In this document: one piece after another, positions 1 to 14,100 of the stretch | How the letters are laid out: every line of letters begins with the position of its first letter | How positions within the stretch are numbered: the stretch's first letter is position 1 | Source of the DNA: Pseudoips prasinana | Taxonomy: Eukaryota > Arthropoda > Insecta > Lepidoptera > Nolidae | Direction: 5' to 3' | Length of the DNA: 64,000 nucleotides | Assembly (NCBI GenBank): GCA_951640165.1 | Contig: OX621241.1 | Location: 3,482,001 to 3,546,000, forward strand | The notes under the pieces: model-generated | Database searches by the model: none | What the model was told of the DNA's origin: nothing | What the model saw: only the letters and a program-made list of their open reading frames with translations | Position numbers and translations under genes: made by a program

Positions 1-149
1 GCTTTTAAAATCCTGGTTCGATTATTTTTTCAAGGTTGAACTAATTGAAGTTTTAAACGCTATTGTTGTGTAACTTTAATTGTAATTCATTAAAAAAACT
101 CTGTTTCAAAAAGTAGTAAGTAGTAGTTTGCCGTATGCCTGACTGAAAA

Positions 150-297
150 AAATATCACCAACCCACCTCATCCCGTAGGGGGTGTAGAAATCTTCCCGAG
201 GGAATATCTACCAGAGAATGGAGGTCTCTTTGTGTACTATGAGCATCGTTCTGCGATCGCTAACCCGTCTGCCAAGCATGGCCATTATGGCATATTT
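150..297 (-). repeat. LINE-associated repeat (GATCGC...CCCTCGGG type), partial
   Basis: CATCCCGTAGGGGGTGTAGA and CGATCGCTAACCCGTCTGCC match the outer part of the units at 14660, 30422, 32228 and 45975. Confidence 0.7.
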
Positions 298-312
298 GAT
301 AGTAGTAGTTTA

Positions 313-565
313 GGTCACCGTAGCCTAGTTGGTAGTGCTCCTGCCTACGAAGCTGGTGGTCCTGGGTTCTAATCCCGGTAAGTGCAAATATTTGTGTGAT
401 GAGCACGAATATTTGTTTCTGAGTCATGGATGTTTTCTATATATATAAGTATGTATCTATCTATATAAGTATGTATATCGTCGCCTGGTACCCATAGTAC
501 AAGTTTTGCTTAGTTTGGGGCTAGGATGATCTGTGTGACATTCTCCCCAGATATTATTATTATTA
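313..565 (+). repeat. SINE-A copy 1 (tRNA-head SINE)
   Basis: The head has a pol III box A (TAGCCTAGTTGG) and a damaged box B (GGTTCTAATCC). The body TTTGTTTCTGAGTCATGGAT and the tail TTTGGGGCTAGGATGATCTG ... CCCCAGATATTATT follow. A full-length member of the family with nine main copies in this window. Confidence 0.9.
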
Positions 566-1795
566 TATGTACACATTGTCAATAACATATTTTGGAATAT
601 CGATGTCTTTGACAGTGTACAATCATACATTCAATTCAGTCGATTATTCGCATATCCCCTAAAGGTAGACGTTTCTAATGTGTGTGTTTGTTTATGTTAT
701 GTATATTTAGCGAATAAAAACCGTTTCATCAAGTAATCCAAATAAGAGATTGTATTCAGTTGTTTCACCATACAACTTTTTATAATGTGCATTAAGAATG
801 TCCCGGAAGATATCCCGGAATATATGCTGTCGTGGGAAAGGCGCCACTTTTTGTCTGTTTTCCGCAAAGTTTAGGTAAATATACTCCACTAGTACCGATC
901 ACTGATAATAATAATGGCCTGAGAATAGTTTACTTATCTGGCATTTGATACCAATCTAAAAATATCTGATAGAAAACTAGAGAAGAACAAAAGAAAATGT
1001 TAAAAAGATGTCCACTTCAACCTACTTGATACTCACAATATCTAGAACTTAAAGAAACCAACTTCAAATAGAAACCCTATTAAAATATGGCACAGAAAAG
1101 TCTTATAGTCAAGAAATTAGAAACGCTATTGCTATGAAGTTAAGGTACAAAATACTTTGAAAGCATGCTTGCTCGTTACGTTCTTCTGGCGGCAATGAAA
1201 CTCAAGAGATCTTTAGTGAAAGGATAACAAATGCGCATACGCATACTAACACTAATATTTACAAAAAAATGTACACAATACCCTACAACTTAAATACAAC
1301 TTAGAAAATATATTTACAACTTAAACCTATGACTTGAAATTAATCAATACTAAATAATAATGACTAAAGAATACACAATGTGTGTTAATAACTTATGTTA
1401 AACTTATCAGCCTTAAGTTAAAATTATAAGTTTAACGTATCTTACTTAGACCCTAGCACTATTTTGTGCCCTTAAGTGTTTACCTTTGAACATAAAATAT
1501 TTAGTCTTTAAAACTAAATAAAAATCTTATACTAATTTGATTCCGGTGCACCCAAACAAATTATCATTTCTCTTCTCTGTATTTCCTCCATTGGAAAATT
1601 AAAATCATCTATAAGGTCATCTATGCTGATCCTGAAGAAGAGCGCAACAAATTTTGCTGCCATCAGACCATCGCAAAGGGGAGCGTCTCCATCGTAATCT
1701 TCCCCTTAGGCCATGGCTTAAATCCTTGAACTATGTTTTACAATTTCAAATTATTTAGCAACTTTGGAAATAAATCTTAAAAAGTATACTTCAAA
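566..1795 (-). other. Traf4 3' UTR and downstream flank
   Basis: Unique, AT-rich sequence after the stop codon. I see no canonical AATAAA on the minus strand near the stop (only an AATAAT at 1755-1750), so the polyadenylation site is not placed. No other gene is visible. Confidence 0.4.
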
Positions 1796-2149
1796 CTAAA
1801 CAGCTACAATCTTACTAGGGTCTACTTTAACTCTTAAGAACATGACGTCATCTTTAATAAAGTTCCTTTTCTTCAGCATCTCATGGGAGACGAACCTGGG
1901 GAATCCAAATCCAAGCGCGTCAGGTTCCCTCGAAGGTCTTTGGAAGTTCTTCCAAGTGGGGTCTGGGACGAAACTCTCAACGATGTTACAGGCACGATCA
2001 GGACTTGAACTTTGGTCGAAGAGTGTGAAGGAGACTGTGTGGGCAAATGGCCAGCGGAGTAAGGCATCGTATTCTCCGGGCAGGATCTTGATGTAGACTG
2101 ACATGTGGGTGGACTCACCAGCTCCATTGCCGTTGAGAAATAGTGACGC
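1796..2149 (-). CDS. Traf4: Traf4 last coding exon (residues 354-470)
   Basis: Acceptor TTCTGTTTCAG, 117 codons plus TAG. Encodes the bulk of the TRAF-C/MATH beta sandwich: LFLNGNGAG, HMSVYIKILPGEYDALLRWP, VSFTLFDQ, the loop with NFQRPSREPDALGFGFPRFV, and the last strand FIKDDVMFLRVKVD. This is the face that binds receptor or partner peptides in TRAF proteins. Confidence 0.97.
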   Translation of the reverse strand, partial: ASLFLNGNGAGESTHMSVYIKILPGEYDALLRWPFAHTVSFTLFDQSSSPDRACNIVESFVPDPTWKNFQRPSREPDALGFGFPRFVSHEMLKKRNFIKDDVMFLRVKVDPSKIVAV

Positions 2150-5100
2150 CTGAAACAGAAAAAATAAGTTCAGCTTTTGACTAGGCTGGAAGGTTTATGC
2201 AATTAATTGAAATAATGGAATATTAATTTACAGTTCCTTTGTTGATTACGCTTAAATTTGAATTCTTAATATACTATGCCCATAACGAAGTTATGCTCTA
2301 CTTCCAATCAGTACATGGGAATCCATCAAAGTTATTTAGTTTCTGAGCATCTGCAACTTTCTTATTCTCTATTGTTATTAAAGAATAGTTCTGATCGCTA
2401 CTGAGTGCCTTTATAATATTCCGAAAATAACTCCACGTCATACTTAATTTAAAAAAACCGTTTTGTTATATATAAGAAGGAGACTAACGAGCAAGTGGGT
2501 CACCTGATAGTAGGTAAGAGAAGTCACAGGTGCGTTACTGGCTTTTAAAAAGTCGGAATAAAAGTGTTGCTGAACTTGCCCCCACCCCTATGAGTTTTGG
2601 TGACCTAACTCACACGCGGTAACAGATAATTACGTTATTAATGTTATTATTACAGGAATACCTTCCGTGAGGCAGAGGCACTACTTGACCGAATGAACCA
2701 TTGATTTGCCCAACAATAGAAAATTCACATAACATAATTATGTAAAAATATATACAAAATGAATAAACTATCTAATAAGTTAATTAAAATATAATAAAGA
2801 CGGTATAAATAAACCAAAACAATCCAAATTCAAATCACTTTAAATGAAATATTTTCAGAAAACATTTACTCTAAAATATTGCTTTAATTAATAAACATGA
2901 CAAGAAAGTCGCATCCAAAAACAACCAACTATGATTTATTACTTAAATATTACATTTCCCCCCGAGTGAGTAACTGTCTAATTTGGTCGCGCGTAAGTTT
3001 AGTCATCATATTATTCACCCGTACTAATATAAGCGTAACCGGAACGCACCCACATGTCGCTTTGTTTACTAACAATTAGTTGCCAAGAGGCTGGCAACAC
3101 CTTTGTATCAGAAGTGGGACGAGTTGGAAATAGATTTGCATTGGCGATTGGCACTGATTTCCTAATTGCCGTGATTATGATGAATCACGAGAAAAGTGTG
3201 TTTAAAAATCAATTTGGAGCTGAGAAACACGTGGAGTAATTCATGTTCTTTTGTTTTTTTTGACCTATTTTAAGGTAAAAACAAAAGAGTATATATATAT
3301 GTAGGTATGCCTTTTGTTTGCTAACTAGTCGCGCTCATCGAGGGATACGCAAAGTTCTGCACCAGGACAATTTAAACGAACGGCTCGTGAGCCGTTTGTA
3401 AATACTCAGAACAGGTTAATAGCCACAACAATATACGAGTAGTTAATACTACATAATTTATTCTAGTTACATATAGATATTTAGAGCAGCTGTTTGTCAA
3501 GGTATAATTAAATTTATAATTTTAATGATGAAGTTAAGTGGCTAGCGTGTTAACGATATTTTCTAAATGGTAATATATAAGTTTAAATACTTGTTGTAGA
3601 TATTTATAGTTTAGTTTATATTTTACTACATTGTGTCTAAATCAGAACTATTCGGATCTATATTGAGGCAACAATTCAAAATTATTATTATGCCTCTCCT
3701 GGGTCTACAAAAGTCGTTACGATGTGTCAGAAAGGCGACTTAAACAAAACTACGTCAGTAAAGTGGCTTAAACTACTCTGGCTAAGTCATTACATGATTC
3801 ATCATGTTATCATCAACCTGGTATCGTCCACTGCTGGACATAGACCTCCCCCAAAGGTCACCGCAGTTAGGTGGTAACTACTAGTCGCCTTTTACGATAC
3901 CCTTACCACTGTTATTCGTTTTGGGCCGGACACCACACGGCACAATTACAAGATTAAATAAATAAAATTTAACTACTTCATTTATACGTAATGGGACTTA
4001 ATTGAAATATAAATTTATTGAGGCATGACATGTGACAGGTGGAATTCGGAAATAGTTTAATGGACTTTCGAAGAATTAGCGGACGGTGAAAGCTACATAA
4101 ATGTGTTTTCTAGGAGCGCATATAATTTGTGTTAATGAGTCGCCGTGTACTGTCCATGTGTCCCATTCCTAATTACTTTTCCTAGTAAAATGTAAACTGA
4201 ATACATTGAGTATTTTATGTTTTAAAAGCTTATTACTAGCTGCTGTGCGTTTATGACTTTGGCAATATTGAAATGAGTTGCACATGTTTTGTTTGTCCAT
4301 TAGCTAATGTAGATTAATTAATGGGCTGACATTCATATTCATAGGAAGAATATTAAGTTGATTGTATGTTGCTTTTTTGTATATAAAGCGTTTACAGTTA
4401 TATTTTTAATGTTTCACGTCGCCATATTGTTTTAAGAGACATTTATTTTCAGCATTTTGATAGAGGCATTTGCACAATTTTCGTAGAGTCTTATCAACTA
4501 TCAGGTTTGTAGGCTGTCATAGCTAGATGCTCTCACCGGTCCGTAAGCGATCGGCGAGGTTAAGCGACTCGCGGTCAGTCCATAGATGGGTGGCCAACTA
4601 GGTGGTTTAATATTTGAGCGTCTCCGTGCTTCGGAAAGCACATTAATCGGTCGGTCCCGCTTGTAGTCATTAGACAACAGTCGTTAAGCCATGTCAGAAG
4701 CCTACTGGGCGGCTTGAAGAACTCTGACACTGGGGTAACCACTGCCCATACGATAAGTAAGTGTAAGCTCATGGTCATTACACTCACCGGTCCGTGATTG
4801 GCAACCGGTCAGTCCATAGATGGGTGACCGTTAAAAGTGGTCTAATTTCTGAGCGTCTCCGGCCGCAATAAGCTGTCGGTCCCGGTTGTTATCCATATGA
4901 AAAGCCTACAGTAAGGCTTGAACAACTATGACAGGGTAACCAAATGGCGTGGATCTATTTTTCATAAAAATACTAACCTGCAACTTATATCCATACTGGC
5001 TAGTGTAAAACGCGGGTGATATAAGCTCGACACCATCTTTGCACTTCGCTTCCGCCATTTTGGCTGCCCAGTCGGAAATCCGCCATACGAGAGCTCCGGA

Positions 5101-8100
5101 ACAATTGACGGAGAGGCGTGCGACTGCCGTCCGGAGGGACTCCAGCTGTCGCGCTTGTCGACTGGCTAGAGCGGACACTAAGGCGAGGTGTTGCTGACAG
5201 TTTTCTTCGGTGTGTTTGTCGAGAGCTTGTCTTGTACCCTGTGGAAGAAATTATTGAAATTAGAATGTGCAATTGGTGGTTTGAGAAGAACTTTGAATAT
5301 TTTGAACAAATTAACTATCCTTTTCCTATTTTATAATATTTTGAACAGCAACATTATGTTGTAGAATATTTTGACGAAGATAAAGGCGTAAATTGGAATA
5401 GTCCAATTTTAATATTTTTTTTAAGATTTGCACCCGTAGTCGAAATATGAATCTAGCATTTTGAAATTATTAACTTTTTTTTTTCTAGTAGTTCACAGAG
5501 AGACGCTGCTGTCCGTTTTCTGGTACGTTTTTTTTTATATGCTAGCAAGGCAAATGAGCAACCGGGTCAGCAAATGGTAGAAGAACCGCAAGTATGTAGC
5601 CGACCTTTAAGAAAGGAATAGGCTCGCTTATTGAAGGTTGCCTTGTCATATCGGAAATTCCTGTGCAGTTAGTTGATTTCATACAGCTGTCGTGCGCGAC
5701 AAGAGGTGACGCAAGTTGTAAAGTATTCCTCCGGAGTTCTAAACCTCCTGCCAGATGAGGGGGGCATTACGCAGTCAGTTATGTAAGTCTTGTTTACGTA
5801 AGATGACGACTCGTACCTTAAACCTACAGCCTGCGTCCCTGAAGGAGCAGGGCAGCGCGGCAGCCGCGGCCGCGGCGGCGGCGGCGGCGTGGTCGCGCAG
5901 GTGCGCGGCCAGCTCGGCGCGCGCCACGCCGGGCGCGCCGCAGCGCTGCGGGCACGCCACCGGCGCGCGCGCGCACGTGGCGCCGTGCGCGCCCACCGTG
6001 TCCTAAGCACAACACACAATACATATTATTACTCAACTCAACATTAACTATACTATTGTAAAAACAAATTTCCCGTTGCGAATTCGACCATAATATACAC
6101 TATTTAACGTAAAACATTATTTCCATCACCTAAATGTTTTCATCTATTTATCGCATGTCGCATTACAGCTGATCACAGCTAATATGGCTGTGCCCATGGC
6201 TCGCAACAGGTAACTGGGTAGCATTTACATTCTCACTCATTAAGTTAGCAAATGCGCCATGGTAGTTGAGTTTAGATCAGTTTATTGATATAAATGTTGT
6301 TATTCACTTGATCGCTTGGAAAATATCCGATACAGTAAGTAAATCAAATAAATAAATCAATCAATCAAATTATTTTACTTGCAATATAGGTCAGTACATA
6401 ATGTTGTTACAGAATAGGGTTAGTAGGTATCTCTATATGTTGCCATAACACGGCGTGCAAATATTTAATATTACAATACTAAAATACAATATAATTCAAT
6501 GAAAAAATCGGTCGATCAACGAAGAATCAACGAGAAAAAACAAGAATAATGCAAAAATATTCCACAGTGAATTACTTTTACGCCGTAAAAGAAAAGTTTC
6601 ACCACACAACATTTTTTTTTGTTTGGATTCCCTCGTTCTAACATACCTGGGTATAACTTTGTCCGCAATGCTTGCAAGGCACGAGCCGTTTGCTGCAGTG
6701 CTGCTGAATGTGCTGCTGTGTGTGTCTCCGCTGCACCTTGGCTCCGCACTTGTTCTCGCAGTAAACTGGCTCGTGCCCGCAGTTACCTTGGTGTTCCTGG
6801 AATATAAGAATAAAATGTTCTATCACATATTGCCTTGACACTGAATAAAATATTTCAGCGGTGAGAGCTATAACGTGTTAATACCGCTCATGTATGCGGA
6901 CAATCTGTAGATTGGTGAGCTCTAAGGCTCTAAAAGAGCACGTTAAGCTGTCGATCCCAGATGATAAGCTCTGTAAATAGAGTTACTACTGCAAATACGA
7001 TAATTAAAGAAGAATCAAAATCCACGTCGTTGGTGTATTATGTGGAACTTCACTGTATCTCGAAATACAGACTATAGCCTAGAATGGGAGACAGTCCTAG
7101 TACCTTTTGTAAAATTGTGCATTCACTATTCCGAAATCATTAGTTGGTAACTATTATTCGGTTCAAATAAACATTTTTATTATTATTTGTTTTTTACTTT
7201 AAACGCCAGAAATAAACCTTCAAAATGACAATTTCTTCTTCAGTTCCATTGGTTTTCACTGTTTATTGTCCTATAAATTGAGGGCAAGTTTCGTGACCAA
7301 TTTAATCATTTAGTCAATAAAATTATAAGATGGAGGATTTTGCACGGGGGTATCACATCTTGCTTAATTGTTGTCCTAACCAGTAGCTAGCAGTAGTAGC
7401 AAGCACCTAAGCACTCTTACTCTTACTTAAGACATCGAGCCCCTCATACCCAGTTGCCTTCACTGGTATAGAACATCATCATCATCGACGAGGTAAAAAA
7501 CAAAATTTATAGATGGGTGAAAACAGTCCGGCATCGACGGCAATGGGGCAGCTTGACCAACTCTGACATTAAATATCCAAATATATATGACATAACAATA
7601 CATTAAAGTAACTTAAGTTACTAACTTCTTCAGCAGACTTTTGTCTTTGTTTAAGTCGAGTCACTAAACAGACTATTAAAGTTTAATAAACAACATGTTA
7701 TAATTGTATTAGTTAGAAAAGGGTTATTACCTCTAATGCGCTCCCTGAGAATTCTTTGTGGCAATGCTCGCAGTTGGCGCGGCGGCGGGGGCAGGTGTAG
7801 CGCAGGTGATCCTGCATCAACACCCGCGGGATCATCGCTCCGCACTGCGCCGCGCACAGCACCGCGTCATGCTTGCACGTGTTCAGGTGCGCCTGCGCAT
7901 AACGAACATTAGGTGTTATGGCGTCAAAGTTCCAGGATTAAATTAAATTATATAAAATTACATTGCAATATAATAATTAATACAATCACAATAATATTAA
8001 GAAGTTAGGATAAGATACTTGCTTATATGATATAAAAAAGGCGATAAAGACTTATTCCCAGCATGAACAGATAATCCTTAACTTAGGAGTTCATTGTGAA

Positions 8101-11100
8101 GCATGTAATATTATCAGTCTTCGAGCATAAACAAATGCTCGAAGATTATCAGTACAAACTAGGAAAGGCGTCTACCTCAGCAAATGTTCCAGTAAATAAT
8201 CACTCTAACGCTGATCTTCCGATATCACTTAAAAGACGACTTTATTTTATATATTTTAAACTTATCGCACATAAATTTATATCCATCAATTATATATTTT
8301 TCATAACAGATATACTGATTAACTATCAAATTTACTCGGGTGTAATTAAAAATGTATTTCGCTGTTAGAAAAGTAGGATAGGTTAGAACTGCAACTATAT
8401 AACCAGAAACAAATTTATTTACACAATTGCAATGCGGCTCGAACTTAAATTGCTGCTAAGATTATAATATTTTGAGATAACTATTTGTGTGTTCAATCAG
8501 TATTTTTACTTAGCATACGGAATTTTTGTAATACTTTTTTTTACTTGCAGTTAAATACATTGTTACATGGCAGAGGTATAAAATTCATTCTGAAAATAGT
8601 ACTATTCCCGAGGGATAACGCGAGCGAAACCGCGCGCTGAAAGCTAGTTTCAAATGCAATGGATTTATGGGCCAGGTGGCTTTACTGGTTGGTAAGTGAT
8701 CCAGCTTAACACCTGGACGCGATTGGTTTATAGATGGTGTTTTATATTTGGAGTAAATCGGTAACCACTATTATCCCGAGAAAGGAGTAAAGTAGGATTT
8801 CACTCTTTTCTCTTATTAGAGTAATTAATATCTTTGTTATAATATCTAGGGACAATGTCACACAGATCATCCTAGCCCCAAACTAAGCAAAGCTTGTACT
8901 ATGGGTACCAGGCGACGATATACATACTTATATAGATAGATAAATACTTATATACATAGAAAACATCCATGACTCAGAAACAAATATTCGTGCTCATCAC
9001 ACAAATATTTGCACTTACCGGGATTTGAACCCAGGACCACCAGCTTCGTAGGCAGGAGCACTACCAACTAGGCTACTTATTACGGGTAATTATTACGGGA
9101 TATCGATAGAGAGCGTCAAAATTTTCGTGGAATGTTTTAGAACGATGTTGGCATCTACAAGTAGCATTCAAGAATACAGGTTCAATAACAGTCGGTAGTA
9201 AATTATTTATCAAAATACACAGTTTGAAAAATGAATTTCTGAACAAAATGTTTACATAAAATGGTTTTGTAAATCAATTGTTTCCAAATAATAAAATAAA
9301 AACCATAAAATTAATTTTGGTGCGTTTAAAGATTTCATGTTTTAACATTAAAGCGAATTAACATGTAACTATACCTGAACCGTAGAACAACAGAGGAAGT
9401 AAGGAACGATTTGTTTACCGACTTCTAAAAATAATAATAATAATATCTCGGGACAATGTCACACAGATCATCCTAGCCCCAAACTAAGCAAAGCTTGTAC
9501 TATGGGTACCAGGCGACGATATACATACTTATATAGATAAATAAATACTTACATACATAGAAAACATCCATGACTCAGAAACAAATATTCGTGCTCATCA
9601 CACAAAATTAAGAGGTTCTCAGTAAATGTAGGTAGACTGTATAAATTTTAATACGACTTGTTCGTCAACCAATTTTAAACATTCTTTTTATTCGATAGGG
9701 TATAATTGTTGTTCTAAAATAAGGATTTATTACAGAAAATTTTAAGTAGAATATAAACAGTAATTATCATAATATCCAACTACGACCCGCCGTGTCATAA
9801 ATTAAAGACAGTGTCAATAAACAAATAAATGTGTCGCTACATGATAAGCACACAAACTTATAGATTGATTGATCTATTTACCTACATAACGTTATCTTGG
9901 CAAATATTAGCACTTCTCACTCACCTTCAATTTGCGTAGTTCATCAGACCATTGGCATCCTTCCTTGTGGTGAATGCAATACACCACCGATCCCATTATA
10001 GCCTTCTCAGACTCCGGATCGGGATATATCTGAAACAAAGACAACAATGTTTTAAATCATATCACACAAACGATTAAGCACACATTCCTAAACATATATC
10101 GACCTTTTTATTTGACTGTGCATGACTAATATTTTTTATCTTGGAAATAATGTATTTAAGCATTTTGTTCAACTAATTTTTGATTTAACAGAAAACACAA
10201 CGTCGACAGCAACGGTCTTCGTTGAGACTGATGAAGCGCTTGCCACACTAGCAGAACGGATTAAATAGGGCAACACGATTAAAAATAAACCACATTTCAA
10301 AGAGAATATCAAACGAGCGTTCTGTATACACACCGTACTCTCGAATATGGAACACATCGTACGAAAATATGCAAAATGGCCGAATGTTTTTCGCGCGTAA
10401 TTTATTCAAAGTGGCGCGGGGCGTTCACTGCAAGCGACTGATACGTAGTGAATGCGTTCCCGTTTGTACAATTTCGTTATCTATATGGGTGCAACGAACA
10501 GATGGCCCGAGCCACGACCACCGTTCCCTTATGTTTGTGCCGAGATAAGCGTGATTTTTCACTTCCCAAACCAGCTGGGTAATGGAATGAGCAAATACAC
10601 GCGTTAGATTCCTTAGAACAGGTTGCTTTCACATGTGGAATCTAATTTTTCTATGAACCCAACTCGGTTATGATGAAAAACTTGTTTGTTGATTCATGGT
10701 GTTACAAAAATAATGCACGCGCTTCAAATGTAAGATGTTCAGCGTTGTTGGTAAACAACGCCCAGTCAGAATATTTGCTCAGAAGATGTCGCTGCGTCCC
10801 ATGGATCTCGTGCATTTTAACTCGTGACAATTTCGAGCTTCTTCTCTTTACATCGCGGGATCAATGTATGTCGAAAGTATCTGGCTAAAGGTAGCCAGCA
10901 ATAGTCTTGACGCTATTCAAAACAGAAAGATCAAAGCTGCTCTATAGTACGCTGTGCTTCTATTTACAAACATTGATGCATGTGGTCATCGGCATGGCTG
11001 CTGCGTAACCGTACCACCTTAGCATATTCTATTCAAGTTAAACGAAGTACCTTATACTAACTTCAATTTCACTTAACTATGACTCATATTTCAGAACAAA

Positions 11101-14100
11101 TAGAGATGATTTTTGAGTGAAATATCGAAGAGCCCTAGGTGCTCTCAAAGCTGGTGGTGTATAAATTTACAAATATAGAATGTTATTTGTGTCGTATTCT
11201 AAAAAGATGGACCGCGATGTTGAGCTCTCCCGCATCGGTCAATTATAGAACTTGTTGTATCGTAAATATAGCAGGATCGAAACGTAACAGGTTGCAGTAG
11301 TGACGCGGCACTTGTGACGTTTTTCCGCTGACCAATGTGGTGCAGCAAAAGGATGAATACAAAATGAGGATGTTATGCTGCCATTTGTAAAATATCACTA
11401 TTCGAGGTGACAGTAGACAGCTAGATAATATAATATGTAACAAAATGTATTATATTACTTAAAAATCTATATTTATGTTTCATTAATTATGTTTGACGTA
11501 AATTAATGGGGATACTTTATTTTAAACATAAAAGGGCTTCAACCAACTTCTAAAATAGAAGGAGGTTGTCAATTCGACTGTTTGTTTTTTTTTGTTTGTA
11601 TGTTCAGTTGGCAAAAAGTATACGATCAAAATCTCGCACTAAATACTAGTTGATAGTAAAGTGGTGCGTCAGTGAAGTGTTTGTAAAAGTAATTAGTAAG
11701 TGTACCAAATATTAGCTAATGATACTGCCGTACAAATATATGATCATTAGTTAGTATGTGTGAGTAGAACATTCTCTGACCAAATCGGAGATGTTCTCAA
11801 GAAAGGCTAGGTCAGGAGCTTAAACCGGGGAACATTAATATGACAGTAAACGAGGTAAAAGATAGTGACAAATGGCAAACAACTAAAACATCCAAAATCA
11901 AACAACCAAAATCCCAAACAAGGAGGACTCTGATTGATAAGATAAGATAAGATAATTGTTTATAACCACCACATAACATAAAACTATAACAATAATAGGT
12001 GCGTAACTATAACAATAACAGTTAAATGCAATACATTTTTACATAATAAAATTGTTTGTTTGTTACAATATATTTAGCAATCTTTGTGGTGGCTAGCACC
12101 TTAGCCATGATAAACATACTTTTACATTTACTACATCCCTCGTTGGTCTAGCGGTAGCGCGTTCAACCGCAAAAAATGAGGTCCTGGGTTCAAATCCCGG
12201 GACGAGTCAAAAATGTTATTTTGGGATGTTTCTGTAAAAATAAATTTCTCAGTATCAGCCTGGAATCTGGCAGTTGACGGTATTACACCCCCGTGCCTCG
12301 GAGAGCACGTAAAGCCATCGGTCCTTTACTTGACCTGTGCGGTTATGTCGCTAGTCATCCCATCGGATTATGAGAGTGATGGAATAGAAAGTTCTGTTTG
12401 CGCGCATATATATATACAACATGTAACGTAATTAACGCAAACCCTCAAACACCCCAATTAGAATATTATGTTCTAATCATAATACATACACTGAATTTTT
12501 AATTTAACATGTATATGCATTGTTATTTACTAAATTAGTTTCTTGGAATAAAGTTTATTTTTCTTTATTTTGTATTGAATGATGGAATTTGTATGAATAC
12601 AAATAAAACGGCGATTTTAAAAGCCTTATATTATCACTTACGATCCATTTCAATTTGTTTTGACTGTCCAGGGTTAAAATGACAATAATTTACGCAGTTT
12701 TAATTATTTTGGAATAATAAATTACCTATATTAAAAATTATGTAAATCGATTCAGTAAACGATTCTGAACAAACTATTTTCAGGATGTGTGTTAATTAAG
12801 TGACATGTTGTATATAGCTAGTCTACCGTAGTCACCGCCGTGGTCGCAATTCGAACATTTATCTAACAGATCGGGCATTTACATTGAGTGCAGTAATGTG
12901 TGTAATTAATCAAATAATTGACATAATACATGTAAATTAATGTCAATAAAAAGGTTACGAAACTCGACAAGAGATAACAAGGACCATAATAGGCAACGAG
13001 ACCTTATACTCCTACACGCTGGTTATAGCTAAACAATTTAATAGATTTTATAATTAATTAAATTTACAGCGAAGCAGCCAAGGGCAACGTCTTTAAAATA
13101 TTATACGTCTATTTTGGTATGTTCAATATAAAATACATACAATTCTAAACGATCTTTCTTTTATCGTATGGGAAATGGTTACCCTGGTTGGTGTCAGAAT
13201 TGTTCAAGCCGCCCAGTTGGCCTATGATATGGCTTAACGACGTCAACCAGGACCATTAACGTAACGTGCCCTCCGAAGTATGGGGACTTCCCTGACCGTC
13301 AATGTGGTTTAATTCCTAAACCACTTTGACGGTCACCCATTTATTAAAGACCGACAGCGTGCCTAGATGTTTTACCTCGTCGATCACTTACAGAGTGCAA
13401 ATAGCTATAAACCCCAAAAAAAAAATTAAAACGGTAAGTTAATATTTTTTCGCGGACATTTTGCAAGTTGTAATTCTACACGTTATTAAGTTTCATACAA
13501 TTTTTTTTCTCTTTGTGGTTCGTTACATATTACATTACATATAACATATTTTATACAAATGGAAAGAAATAAAAAAAATTCTTGGGACAACTAACCACAC
13601 TGCCATCTGATCCCAAACTAGGCAGAGCCTGTACTGTGGCAGCCAGACAAACTGATAAACATACTTATATATTTCTAAATACATACATATTATAGATAAA
13701 TTACACCCAGGTACAACAAATAATCGTCCTCTTAAGACAAAGATTTGCCCTGGGTTGGAATTGAACCTGCACGGTGTGTTAACCGTTCATTGAGTAATGT
13801 CAATGCAATTAAATGTATGTATAAAATGTCAGTGAATGTTCAACGGGATGAATGAAAATGCAAGTCGTCCGAATCTAATCACGTCTTTATGAACACTAAT
13901 CTAAAAAATGTACAAAAATGTTCCGCTGCACTGCATGTCATTGCACTACCAAATGTAGGTTGCGATCAAAGTGCAACAACGCGCCTGTTCTAAATTAGTT
14001 TGCTAAATAAACATTAAAATCATGTACGTGCACCGTACATAACCCACTATCTCGGGCTGATCACTAACCTCTAGACCAACAGGCAAGTCAAATTCTAATA

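Noticed and set aside
5755..6006. 83-codon plus-strand poly-Ala ORF
   Set aside because: Shadow of Traf4 exon 5 on the other strand.
12129..12200. True tRNA gene
   Set aside because: The sequence continues into a SINE body shared with other copies, and the anticodon arm is distorted.
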